Shown: positions 45,652-54,132, numbered from the stretch's first letter. The stretch: DNA of 64,000 nucleotides from Myxococcales bacterium (GCA_903642325.1 CAHJWM010000018.1:1-64000); one strand, 5' to 3'. The notes: generated by a model not told the origin, from the sequence alone. Numbers and translations: made by a program.

Positions 45652-48431
45652 ATGAGATTCGCTGGCAGGGGCAGCACAATGCGCAGGGTGGTGCCTGCCC
45701 CGGCGCTCGACTCAATGGTGAGCTCGCCGCCGAGTATTCCTGCGCGCTCGCGCATTCCGGCGATGCCAAGGTGAGAAGTGTCGCGAGCTCGGGCCGAGTC
45801 GGGATCAAAGCCGGCCCCGTCGTCATCCACGATCGCGAGCACGGTGTCGGCGTGACGTTCCACGCTCACGCTGACGCTTTTGGCGGAGGCATGCTTGAGT
45901 ACATTGTTCATTGCTTCTTGAACAACCCGATACAACGTGGTTTCGAGCGCATTCGGCAGGCGTTGTTCGTCGATGCCGGCGGCCACGAAGTCCGCCGGGA
46001 TCCCGCTGCGCTCGGACCACGCGTCGAGGTAGCCCGAGAGCGCTCGCGACAAGCCGAGCTCGTCGAGCGCAATGGGCCGGAGCTCTGAGGCAAGTTGATG
46101 AATTTCACGGCCCACCTGTTCCGCCATCCCGCGTAGCTCCCGCAACTTTTCTGACACTTGCCGGCCGGGCTCCGCCGACTCGAGCCCCTTCATGGCGAGC
46201 ATCAAGGCCGTGACCTGTTGCCCTACCTCGTCGTGGAGCTCTCGGGAAATTCGGCTGCGCTCTTCTTCTTGAGCGTTCACGAGGTGATTTTGCAGCTCCT
46301 GACGGGCTTTTTGCGCCTGCTGGTGCCTGTCGATCTCTAGGCGCAGCGCCGCGTTGGCCAAGTCGAGCTCGGCGGTGCGCTCCTCGACCCGCCGCTCGAG
46401 CTCCTGCCGCGCCCGCCGCAGGGCATCCTGCGCAATGTGCAGCTCCGTGACGTCCACGAAGGTCAGGACCACGCCGGCGATGTGGTCGTCGTTGGTGCGG
46501 TACGGCAAAAGTCGCGACAAGAAGAAGCGGCCCTCCCCGCCACTCACCTCGCGCTCGATGGGTACGAGTTGTTCGAGCACGCGCGCCGCGTCCGCGATCA
46601 ACTCTGGATAGGCGAGCTGATGGCGGAGGTGAGCGAGCGGGCGCCCGAGGTCGGTTGGGATGAAGCTGAACAGGTCGACGGCGGGCGGCGTGAAGCGCAT
46701 GATATGTAGACTGCGATCCAAAAACACGGTTGCGATTGCGGTGGCGCCCATCAAATTGCGCAAGTCACTGTTGCGGTGTCCGAGCTCATCCACGTTGCTC
46801 TTCAGCTCTTGGTTGACGGTGATGAGCTCTTCGTTGATGGATTGGAGCTCCTCGCGGCTGGTCTCTAGTTCTTCGGTCGCCGAGCGCAGCTCTTCGTTCA
46901 TCGCTTGCAGCTCTTCGTTGCTGGCCTTGAGCTCCTCCGTGGATGTCTCGTGCTGCTCGACGATGTCCCGCCAATGCCGCTTCGTCTGCTCGAGCTCCCG
47001 CTCGAGATGGCGGAGCACGGGCTCGTCTTCTTCGCGCGGTGGCGGCGGGCTCGATTCAGTCGAACGCCGCGCATCGAAGGTCACCAAGTACAGGTCGTTC
47101 GCCAAATCCAGCGCGGGCGACACCCGAATATCCACCAACCGGCGTTCGGCCCCGAGCTCAAACGGCACCGCGGTAGCGACGCTTGGCTGACTGGTCTGCC
47201 GCGCGCGGAACAACGCCGCCCGCAGCTCGACACGTAGCATCGGGTGAACTGCGCGAAAGAGATTCATGCTCGGCTCCCCGCCGGCGAATCGCAAAAAAGC
47301 GCCTGCACCCTCCGACAGATGAAGGATGTCAGCGTCGTCATTGATGACCAGGGAAGGAGGCCCCAAGCGCTCGATCAGCTTCAAGTGAAGCTCGGTCCAA
47401 GAAACGCGTTCTGGGACGGTTGACGGCAGCGGCGGCAGGGAAGGGCCGCCGGCGGTCATCGGCGGCCGCGTCGCGAGCGTTGCGACGGGAACGGCGTCTC
47501 GTAGCGCGAGCGCTTGGGCCAGGGTACTGGCCTCGCTCGGCAGCGGCAAGCTCGTGCGAGCCGCGGCGCGCGCGCAGTAGAGGCGGTGCTTCTTGTCAAT
47601 GACCTGAAAGAGCTGCGATGAGCCCTCCACCGACTCGGACGCGCCGAGAAACAGCCGCCCTTCGGGCCGGAGCGCGAAATGAAAGATATCGAACGCGCGC
47701 TGTTGAGCGTTGCGGTTCAGGTAAATGAGCAGGTTGCGACACGAGATGAGATCCAGACGCGAGAACGGCGAATCTTTCAGTAAGTCGTGCACCGCGAACA
47801 GTAGGATCTCGCGGAGATCCCGACGCACGCGGTACCCGCGGTGCTCCTTCACGAAGAAACGCTGCAGGCGCTCGGGTGACACGTCGTTCGCAATCGAGAG
47901 GGGGTAGAGGCCGTTACGCGCCTCGATCAGCGTGTCTTCATCGAGGTCAGTGGCGAACACCTGCAGGGTGGGGGGCGCCTCCAATGTTCGCGCATGCTCA
48001 TTCAAGAGGATGCCGATTGAATAAGCCTCTTCCCCGCTGGCACACGCGGGAACCCACACGCGAATCGCGTCGGCGGGGCCTTTGCCCTGGAACAAGGCCG
48101 GTATTTGCTGTTCAAGGGCGAGAAACGCTTCCCGATCTCGGAAAAAGTTGGTGACCGAGATCAATAGATCTTGAAGCAGCGCGCCGGCTTCCCCGGGGTG
48201 CACGCGCAAGAACGAAAGATAGGCGGGCAGCGTATCGATTTCGTTTACCTGCATGCGGCGCGCGATGCGACGCACGATGGTTGCGCGCTTGTAGTAGCTG
48301 AAGTCGCGGCCGGTGCGCGTCCGCAAAAAGATGAGTACGTCGCGCAGTGCGGACTCTTCGCCGGGCGCGGTCGGCTGCTCGGGTATTGCCGGGTTGGGGC
48401 CCACCTCCGGGGGCAGGCAGGCGTTCTTCAT
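45606..48431 (-). CDS. CheR methyltransferase / PAS / HisKA_3 histidine kinase (continues CheB gene)
   Basis: 941 residues. CheR N-domain about 28-85 and SAM-binding CheR catalytic domain 90-290 (ISVTNFFRD, PACASGEEAYS, SCRNLLIY). PAS-like domain about 345-455, long coiled coil 470-555, second PAS 560-665, coil 665-720, HisKA_3 H-box RISRELHDEVGQQ with His733, HATPase about 830-930. CheB-CheR-PAS-kinase proteins are normally one chain; here the CheB part lies upstream in another frame and the apparent start is an internal ATG at 48431. The HisKA_3 type normally phosphorylates LuxR-type regulators, such as the one at 50546. Confidence 0.9.
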   Translation of the reverse strand: MKNACLPPEVGPNPAIPEQPTAPGEESALRDVLIFLRTRTGRDFSYYKRATIVRRIARRMQVNEIDTLPAYLSFLRVHPGEAGALLQDLLISVTNFFRDREAFLALEQQIPALFQGKGPADAIRVWVPACASGEEAYSIGILLNEHARTLEAPPTLQVFATDLDEDTLIEARNGLYPLSIANDVSPERLQRFFVKEHRGYRVRRDLREILLFAVHDLLKDSPFSRLDLISCRNLLIYLNRNAQQRAFDIFHFALRPEGRLFLGASESVEGSSQLFQVIDKKHRLYCARAAARTSLPLPSEASTLAQALALRDAVPVATLATRPPMTAGGPSLPPLPSTVPERVSWTELHLKLIERLGPPSLVINDDADILHLSEGAGAFLRFAGGEPSMNLFRAVHPMLRVELRAALFRARQTSQPSVATAVPFELGAERRLVDIRVSPALDLANDLYLVTFDARRSTESSPPPPREEDEPVLRHLERELEQTKRHWRDIVEQHETSTEELKASNEELQAMNEELRSATEELETSREELQSINEELITVNQELKSNVDELGHRNSDLRNLMGATAIATVFLDRSLHIMRFTPPAVDLFSFIPTDLGRPLAHLRHQLAYPELIADAARVLEQLVPIEREVSGGEGRFFLSRLLPYRTNDDHIAGVVLTFVDVTELHIAQDALRRARQELERRVEERTAELDLANAALRLEIDRHQQAQKARQELQNHLVNAQEEERSRISRELHDEVGQQVTALMLAMKGLESAEPGRQVSEKLRELRGMAEQVGREIHQLASELRPIALDELGLSRALSGYLDAWSERSGIPADFVAAGIDEQRLPNALETTLYRVVQEAMNNVLKHASAKSVSVSVERHADTVLAIVDDDGAGFDPDSARARDTSHLGIAGMRERAGILGGELTIESSAGAGTTLRIVLPLPANLIQPRASATISNLPMR

Positions 48432-49092
48432 TCTCTTGATACTTCAGTAGTCGGTCGGGCATCTGCTCGACGTTCAGGATCCAATCCACCATGCGCGTCG
48501 CGATTGCCGAGCGCGGCATGCTGGAGTGTTCGGCCTCGTCGGGATCTTGGGCTATCGTCAGCCCGCCGCGCTCCTTGACGCGCTTGATGCCGAGAGCGCC
48601 ATCCCCGTCTGCGCCCGAGAGCACGATGGCCACTGCGTGTGGTCCATGGGTGTCCGCGAGAGAGCGAAAGAACAAATCGACGGTCAGGCGCTTGCCATGC
48701 TCGCGAGGCAACTCGGTTAGGCGCAAGTGCCCATCCGTGAGCGACAGATGCTTACCCGGAGGAATGACGTACACATGATCAGGCAGCACTTTCTGGCCGT
48801 CCAGCGCTTGCTGGACCGGCATTGGCGTGCCCTTCTGCAGCACCTCACTGAGTGAGCTCTCATACTCGGGTGCAAGGTGTAAAATCACGACGAACGCCAT
48901 GCCCGAGCTCGGCGGCATGGCCGAAAAAAAGCGCCGCATGGCCTGGATGCTGCCCGCTGAGCCACCGAGCCCCACCACCCGGGTGAGGCTATAGCCATAC
49001 GTGGGGATAGCGTTGTCGAGCTCCTCGGCGTTTTCCTCCTCGCTCACGTCCGGGTCGAGAATGGTGTGGGAGTCGGTTGATTCGTCGACCAT
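48112..49092 (-). CDS. CheB methylesterase domain, frameshifted from CheR-kinase part
   Basis: Starts at the ATG 49092. CheB catalytic triad visible: Ser45 (GGSAGS), His72 (LHLAPEYES), Asp162 (LSGADGDGALG). No receiver domain precedes it. Authentic sequence runs to QMPDRLLKYQENEERLP near 48420; after a C5 run the frame turns into Arg-rich noise to 48112, while the CheR gene continues in the other frame. Removing one base around 48413-48422 would join both into one protein of about 1160 residues. Either a broken gene, a sequence error, or translational reinitiation at 48431. Confidence 0.85.
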   Translation of the reverse strand: MVDESTDSHTILDPDVSEEENAEELDNAIPTYGYSLTRVVGLGGSAGSIQAMRRFFSAMPPSSGMAFVVILHLAPEYESSLSEVLQKGTPMPVQQALDGQKVLPDHVYVIPPGKHLSLTDGHLRLTELPREHGKRLTVDLFFRSLADTHGPHAVAIVLSGADGDGALGIKRVKERGGLTIAQDPDEAEHSSMPRSAIATRMVDWILNVEQMPDRLLKYQENEERLPAPGGGPQPGNTRAADRARRRVRTARRTHLFADAHRPRLQLLQARNHRASHRAPHAGKRNRYAARLSFVLARAPRGSRRAASRSIDLGHQLFPRSGSVSRP

Positions 49093-49202
49093 GGTGCAAC
49101 CTACACCGATTCGGGCTAGGGACCGAGCCAACTCGCAGAGCCGGACGTCGCTTCGCTCGCATGAGGGTGACGAGGGTGACACCGATGCGTGAGAAGCGCG
49201 AA

Positions 49203-49291
49203 GCGCGCTACTGAGTGAGCCGCGCGCTACTGAGTGAGCCGCGGGAACCGCGCTACTGCGGGAACAGTGAGCAGCGCGCTACTGAGTGAGC
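49203..49291. repeat. 18-bp repeats between two kinase genes
   Basis: gcgcgctactgagtgagc occurs exactly at 49203-49220, 49222-49239 and 49274-49291, with degenerate pieces between. The last copy runs into the 3' end of the RsbRD-kinase gene. Confidence 0.8.
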
Positions 49292-50064
49292 AGCGGGAAG
49301 CGCGCGGAAAACACGCAACCTTGGCCCGGCTGATCAGCGACATTCAGCTCGCCGTGCATCGCCTCGACCGCGCGCTTCGCAATGGCCAGGCCGAGGCCGG
49401 TGCCCTGTGGGTTACCCTGATGACTTTTGACATAGGGCTTGAAGATTTCCTCGGGGTTGTCGTGCTTTAGCCCGCCGCATTCGTCCTCGACCTGAATGAC
49501 GGCGGACCCGTCGCATGAAGGCACGCTGAGCCGCACTGTCGACCCGTGCGGGGAAAATTTCACGGCATTGTGCAACAAGTTGCTGAGCGCCGAGGTGAGT
49601 AGCATCTCGTCTGCGGCGATGAACAACTGCTCATCGAGCTCGAGCTGAATGGCAACGTCCCGGTCGGCGAGCGTGGAGGCTTCCAGATTGCGTAGTACCG
49701 AAGCGACCCGCACCGGAAAGAGCTCAGGCGCCACGCCAGCCTCCAGCTGGACGCCGGCAAGGCATTGAGCAACCAGCGCTTCCATCCTGAGCAGGTTGCG
49801 CTCGAGGACGTCCGCGGTGCGGCCGTTGACGTTGAAGCCGCCGACGCGGAGCAACTTGAAGGCCATGTTGGTGTTGCCGAGCGCATTCCGCAGCTCATGC
49901 GCGAAGAAACCGAAGCGCTCGGTTATCACGCGGTTTTCTCGATCTTTGTTCCCGCGCCAAAAATTCTCGATGGAAGTGGCGACGCCCACGTCCAGGCAGC
50001 GGTTGAGCAGCCGGTATTCTTCCGCCGAAAGGGTCAGCTCGTATTTTTCGCCTGTCTTCCCCAC
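49279..50064 (-). CDS. Histidine kinase, HisKA and HATPase part of an RsbRD-type sensor
   Basis: 261 residues from a GTG. HisKA H-box GFFAHELRNALGN with His56, N-box NLLHNAVKFSP, G-boxes DECGGL and GTGLGLAI. The frame is open further upstream of the GTG to about 50205 and that part is protein-like (PLLFAAISQAVGKTGEKYEL), joining to the RsbRD domain at 50205-50342 in another frame. So the annotated start is probably internal to a longer, frameshifted gene. Cytoplasmic soluble sensor without membrane spans. Confidence 0.88.
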   Translation of the reverse strand: MGKTGEKYELTLSAEEYRLLNRCLDVGVATSIENFWRGNKDRENRVITERFGFFAHELRNALGNTNMAFKLLRVGGFNVNGRTADVLERNLLRMEALVAQCLAGVQLEAGVAPELFPVRVASVLRNLEASTLADRDVAIQLELDEQLFIAADEMLLTSALSNLLHNAVKFSPHGSTVRLSVPSCDGSAVIQVEDECGGLKHDNPEEIFKPYVKSHQGNPQGTGLGLAIAKRAVEAMHGELNVADQPGQGCVFSARFPLLTQ

Positions 50065-50102
50065 CGCCTGCGAAATCGCCGCGAAGAGCAGTGGTACCTG
50101 TG

Positions 50103-50342
50103 TTACGGGCAGGCCGGCTCGCTGCCGCTCGGACCCAAAGCGGGCGGTGGTTTCGCTGCCGTTTGGTAGTGGCGACGAGGAGTCGCCCGCGCCGGAATCG
50201 CGCTGTACCGCAAACGCGTCTCGTCAAAAAAGCCCCGGACATAGTCCGGAAGCAGGTCGGTGCGTTCTGCGTCGCGGAGCTCGACGTGGCACGCGGCTAG
50301 GATTTCCTCACGGTGATCGCGCATGAATTCATGAAGCAACAT
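50103..50342 (-). pseudogene. RsbRD-like N-terminal domain of the kinase, out of frame
   Basis: From the ATG at 50342: LLHEFMRDHREEILAACHVE, then LLPDYVRGFFDE, an RsbRD-type helical sensor domain. After FFDE (about 50220) the frame becomes noise, while the kinase frame takes over with QRDSGAGDSSSPLPNGSE. One missing base (or two extra) near 50205-50220 separates the two. Together they would give a protein of about 353 residues. Confidence 0.75.
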
Positions 50343-50545
50343 GGGTTCCTTCGCGTCGGGCGTCCGGCCTCTGTGAGATATGAGTCTTGCTCGGTTATCT
50401 CAGGCGCGGTGCGGGTTCGTCTGTCCGGCAAGTGGTCTTTTTGTGTACGCGTTTTCACTTACACCGTGAACTGTGTCTAACTTGCTCGTTGACGCTTATT
50501 TGCTATTTGACAGGCCTGGCAACTGTAGAGTCGGCCGTCGTTGAC

Positions 50546-51205
50546 GTGGCAGCGGGCCCCGCTAGGCTCAAGCTCTTATTGGTCGATGATCACCCGGTGT
50601 TGAGAGCAGGGCTCAAAGCCATGCTCTCGGCGGAACGCGATCTGAGCGTCATCGCGGAAGCGGATAACGGGCGGACAGCGGTAGAGCTCGCGTTAGACCT
50701 GAATCCAGATTTGATACTCATGGACGTCTCTTTGCCGGAGCTCACCGGCACAGAGGCCACTCGCGCTATCAAGCGTGTGAGGCCCACGCTCGCCGTGCTC
50801 GCACTATCCGTGCACGAAGAGGTGTCGTTCGCGCGGATGTTATTGGATGCCGGAGCCGACGGTTACGCGCTGAAGCGGTCGGCCTGCGATGAGCTCGTCC
50901 GCGCCGTGCGTATCGTAGCGGCGGGCGGCGCTTATGTGGATCCATCCCTTGCCGGCCAGCTGCTGCGTGTGTCCGCGCGCCGCTCTTCTTCTACCGGGCT
51001 GACCGTCGTGCACTTGAGCGAGCGTGAAACCGAGGTGGTCCGCATGCTCGCTCAGGGGCTCACTATGAAAGAAATGGCGCTGAAGGTGTCTCTCAGCCCG
51101 CGCACTCTAGAAACATACCGCGCCCGCGCGATGGAAAAGCTCGAGTTGAAGACGCGGGCTGATTTAGTCCGTTACGCGATTCGCTGTGGTTGGTTGGCAC
51201 GGTGA
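50546..51205 (+). CDS. LuxR/NarL-type response regulator
   Basis: 219 residues from a GTG at 50546; the frame is open from a TTG at 50387, but the upstream part is not receiver-like. Receiver domain 8-125 with phospho-acceptor Asp60 (LILMDVSLPEL), acidic pair Asp14-Asp15 and Lys in ALKRSA. C-terminal LuxR HTH (LSERETEVVRMLAQGLTMKE). Divergent from the kinase operon; a partner for the HisKA_3 kinase at 45606 is the natural inference. Confidence 0.9.
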   Translation: MAAGPARLKLLLVDDHPVLRAGLKAMLSAERDLSVIAEADNGRTAVELALDLNPDLILMDVSLPELTGTEATRAIKRVRPTLAVLALSVHEEVSFARMLLDAGADGYALKRSACDELVRAVRIVAAGGAYVDPSLAGQLLRVSARRSSSTGLTVVHLSERETEVVRMLAQGLTMKEMALKVSLSPRTLETYRARAMEKLELKTRADLVRYAIRCGWLAR

Positions 51206-51459
51206 AGTTGGAGCCTTGCCAGGGCTCATTGCAAACCACAGCCGAGTCAGCCGCCTTTCGCCGCCCCGAAAAAACGCCCCCGTCGCAAGGGCCCACTAAT
51301 ATCGACATCGGGGCCGAGCGTTCGAGAAGCGCCCGCTGATGAAGTCGCCAAAGCCATGATGATTGGCGATACGGGTGATGCGGGCTGGAAGGTGCGGCGC
51401 CTGGCTCGCGCGTGGCGGGTGACCGATGTTCATCCGGGGTTTGTGCTAGTTTGATCGCC

Positions 51460-51678
51460 ATGGGTTCCGTCTTCGCAGGTCAACACGACGCACCGACCCT
51501 TCCTCCTGAGCTCGAGCCACTGGCGCCGCTCGATCCAGAGGCCGCTCTTTCTCCGTTCAAGGTCGAAGAGTGGCGGCGCTTGACGCCGGCAGAGCGGCTC
51601 GAGCGCGCGTGGGCTTTACGGGATCGTGTGCGCGATCCGCGGGGCGTTCATGATCGCAAGCTTTTTCCGGCACCTTGA
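51460..51678 (+). CDS. Small protein paired with a nucleotidyltransferase
   Basis: 72 residues from the ATG at 51460. Pro/Glu/Leu-rich N-terminus, then a helical WRRLTPAERLERAWALRDR and a VHDRKLFPAP end. It overlaps the next gene by 29 bp. Position and size fit the first gene of a two-gene toxin-antitoxin-like or immunity-like unit, which is inference; I do not recognise the family by name. Confidence 0.65.
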   Translation: MGSVFAGQHDAPTLPPELEPLAPLDPEAALSPFKVEEWRRLTPAERLERAWALRDRVRDPRGVHDRKLFPAP

Positions 51679-52450
51679 AGAGCACGGCGTGCGGTGGCTG
51701 CTGATCAGTGGCCAAGCGACGATCCTATACGGCGCGGCCACATTCTCTGAAGATGTCGACCTGTGGGTCGCGCCAAGTGAACAAAACTTCGATCGCTTCA
51801 AGGCGGCACTGCGGCAAAGTCAGGCGCGCTATTATAAGCTGACGCCCGCGCTGACGGTGGCCCATGCGGTGGACCGGCATGGGTTTCACTTCGTAGTGCC
51901 GAGCCCGGAGGATGGGCTCGAGATTTTTCTGGATGTCATGGGGTGTCCGCCTCGTGTTGGCGGTTTCGATGCTGCCTTCGCGGCATCCCGTGACATCGAG
52001 ACACGCTGGGGCAACCTGCATACCGTGGGAATCAAGGAGCTCGTCGAGCTGAAGAAGACACAGCGCCCCAAGGACTACCCCATCATCAGTCGGTTGGCGC
52101 TAGCCTGGTTCGACGAGCGCGCGGCGGACCCGACAACAGAGGACCTGGAGTGGGTCTTCGAGAACCTGTTCAGCTTGCCGGAATTGGTCCGCCTTTGCAT
52201 CGATCACCCGAGGCAGGTCGAGCAGTTCTTGCCTTCTGCGCCGGAGCCGCTCGTGCGAGCGGCCGCGCAGCTGCTGCGGTCCGGACGGATGGAGCCAACG
52301 CTCGAGGACGAGCTCGAGGAATGCCTGGATCAGCGAACGCTCCCATTGCGCCGCGCCGACCGGTATTTTTGGAGAACGGTGATTGAGTCGTTACGCGGTT
52401 TGCGCTCCCGCGGTGAGCTCATGCCCGAGGGAACATTGGTCGGCAGCTGA
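51650..52450 (+). CDS. Nucleotidyltransferase-fold protein (AbiEii/DUF6036-like)
   Basis: 266 residues from the ATG at 51650. N-terminal nucleotidyltransferase motif LLISGQATILYGAATFSEDV with acidic pair Asp35/Asp37, as in MNT and AbiEii-type proteins. A helical C-terminal half follows. It overlaps the upstream small gene by 29 bp, so translation is coupled. Related folds adenylylate or pyrimidylate tRNA or partner proteins in type IV or VII toxin-antitoxin systems. Whether this one is active is not known; the Gly-Ser of the classical motif reads Ser-Gly-Gln. Confidence 0.75.
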   Translation: MIASFFRHLEEHGVRWLLISGQATILYGAATFSEDVDLWVAPSEQNFDRFKAALRQSQARYYKLTPALTVAHAVDRHGFHFVVPSPEDGLEIFLDVMGCPPRVGGFDAAFAASRDIETRWGNLHTVGIKELVELKKTQRPKDYPIISRLALAWFDERAADPTTEDLEWVFENLFSLPELVRLCIDHPRQVEQFLPSAPEPLVRAAAQLLRSGRMEPTLEDELEECLDQRTLPLRRADRYFWRTVIESLRGLRSRGELMPEGTLVGS

Positions 52451-52590
52451 TTTTTAGCACGGCTGACGGAGCCGCTCTGCACCACACGAGCGTACGCCAG
52501 GAACGTGCACTGAGGAGCCCACTCAGACACAATTCACCGCCGGCTTCCGTCACTCAACGCGAACGCATTCGGTCTGAGGAGCGCGCGCCG

Positions 52591-54132
52591 CTACTGACCG
52601 GCATCTTTTCTGCACTTAGCTATACGCTTGTTGTCGTCGCCCGGGTTATAGCCGACATTCGGTAATGACGTGGAGTGGTTTTGTATGTCGCTCAGCCGCG
52701 GCCAGTGAGTGAATGCCTCTTGCTGAGCGGGAGTGAAGGGTTTGCCGCCTTGGGGCTGTGGCGGCGCGGGCGGTCGATCACTCTCACGCGGTTGGATCAC
52801 CGAAACGATGTCGTCCGCGTCGATCTTGCCGGGGATCGCGATCTCGCTTTGATATTGATAGCGGCGGATTTTGTCCGCGACTGCACTTTCGCCGCAGCTG
52901 TTGGGGTCTAGCGTCGCGTTCACGTCCACGCCCGAGCCGCATTCTCGGATCTTATAAATATTGTCGGTGTTCGGCTGCGGCACGCCATTGTTCTTCCACG
53001 ACAACTGATCGTTGGCTTGCCATGAGAGCTGAAGGGCGACGTTTTCGTTGGTCGTCGTCGAGATGAAGGACGACTTATCGTCGGCGCCGACGACGAAAGC
53101 GCTTAGATCGTAGTTCGAGCCTTTTGACGTAAAGCCCGACTTGAAGATCTCGCTCGGCGGCCGCGTGTCACGGCGATATACGAAGCGGCACTTCCCGCAG
53201 TTGTTCGGCAGTGCCTTACGCCCGCCGCCGTTCTTCGTTGGATCGTTGCAGTCGGGCTTCCCGCCGTGGCCGCCCGACCCACCTTGTCCGCCCGACCCAC
53301 CTTGTCCGCCCGACCCACCTTGCCCGCCCGACCCACCGCTGCCGTCGGTTCCACAAGGATCTTGCACGTCAGCCCCTGACGCGGGTTTTCGCCCGGTTTT
53401 CGGGCATGTTCCATCGTGACACAAACCGTCAGGCGCGACGCTGCTGCCGTCCCTGCAACGTCCGCTACCGCGCGACCTACCGCAGGTGCCGTCCTTCTGC
53501 GCGGTCTGGCCGGGCGGACACGAGCCGCTGGAGTTGCCTTTGCCGCCCTCGCCGCTGTTCGGAGTTTCGTCGCTGCAACCGGGGGCTTGAGCGTTGCTGC
53601 TATTGTTTTGGCCGAACGTCGTGGGATCAGTCGGCTCGTAATCAAAGGTAGCGCCGTGATAGGCATGCTGCGAGGACGAGCTCAGTATGGTAGTGCCGTC
53701 GGCTCCGCACACCCAGGTTAAGCGCTTGCAGCGGAACTCCGCGTCCACATTGACTGTGATCTCCGATACCAAGTCATTTCCCGCGGGTAGGTTCGAGACG
53801 TCGACGGTGAATCTCTCCGACAAGTGCGGTGAGGCAGCGAGCATCATGCCCGCCGCCAGCCGAATCTCCCGCTTGCGCTCTCCGTCGTATTGCCCCGCGG
53901 GCTGCCCGTCATAAAACGCTGGGTCATCGGGTAGCACCACGATGGCGGCGCGACCGGCCGCCGAGCTCGCCCGTTCGACGACCATCTGCGCTACTAACAG
54001 CTCGCCCAGCTGCCAAAACATCAGAAAGGCAATGAGCACTGGCAAGTAGGCGATCAGAAACTCGACCATCACCGCCCCGCTCTCGGATGAGCGCGCGTCG
54101 TAACTCGAAAATAGTCTCGGTGGTGACTTCAT
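52591..54132 (-). CDS. TadE-like protein fused to a pertussis-toxin-like ADP-ribosyltransferase
   Basis: 513 residues, ATG at 54132. Residues about 17-135 are TadE-like: SGAVMVEF, a hydrophobic span (24-48), then the ERASSAAGRAA helix and strands. Then a Cys-rich region (135-260), GSGGQGG repeats (264-291), and a C-terminal domain (315-450) matching the S1 subunit of pertussis toxin: VYRRDTRPP (catalytic Arg320), FISTTT (Ser358-Thr359-Thr360) and YQYQSE (Gln428, Glu430). This is the R-S-E class; QxE is the arginine-modifying pattern. Cys398 and Cys413 may form a disulfide. A Pro-rich tail (452-468) follows. Predicted role: an ADP-ribosylating effector displayed or exported through a Tad-type pilus. 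No Tad or immunity gene is adjacent. Confidence 0.88.
   Translation of the reverse strand: MKSPPRLFSSYDARSSESGAVMVEFLIAYLPVLIAFLMFWQLGELLVAQMVVERASSAAGRAAIVVLPDDPAFYDGQPAGQYDGERKREIRLAAGMMLAASPHLSERFTVDVSNLPAGNDLVSEITVNVDAEFRCKRLTWVCGADGTTILSSSSQHAYHGATFDYEPTDPTTFGQNNSSNAQAPGCSDETPNSGEGGKGNSSGSCPPGQTAQKDGTCGRSRGSGRCRDGSSVAPDGLCHDGTCPKTGRKPASGADVQDPCGTDGSGGSGGQGGSGGQGGSGGQGGSGGHGGKPDCNDPTKNGGGRKALPNNCGKCRFVYRRDTRPPSEIFKSGFTSKGSNYDLSAFVVGADDKSSFISTTTNENVALQLSWQANDQLSWKNNGVPQPNTDNIYKIRECGSGVDVNATLDPNSCGESAVADKIRRYQYQSEIAIPGKIDADDIVSVIQPRESDRPPAPPQPQGGKPFTPAQQEAFTHWPRLSDIQNHSTSLPNVGYNPGDDNKRIAKCRKDAGQ
53268..53335. repeat. 18-bp tandem repeat coding the Gly/Ser linker
   Basis: About four near-identical units (cccgacccaccttgtccg) on the plus strand, encoding repeated GSGGQG on the minus strand in the toxin gene. 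Slippage here would change linker length without shifting frame. Confidence 0.9.

Noticed and set aside
48112..48420. Arg-rich C-terminal tail of the CheB frame as a real domain
   Set aside because: It is the out-of-frame reading of the conserved CheR N-terminal region.
53103..53666. Minus-strand frame inside the toxin gene
   Set aside because: Alternate-frame shadow with skewed composition; the toxin frame carries all motifs.
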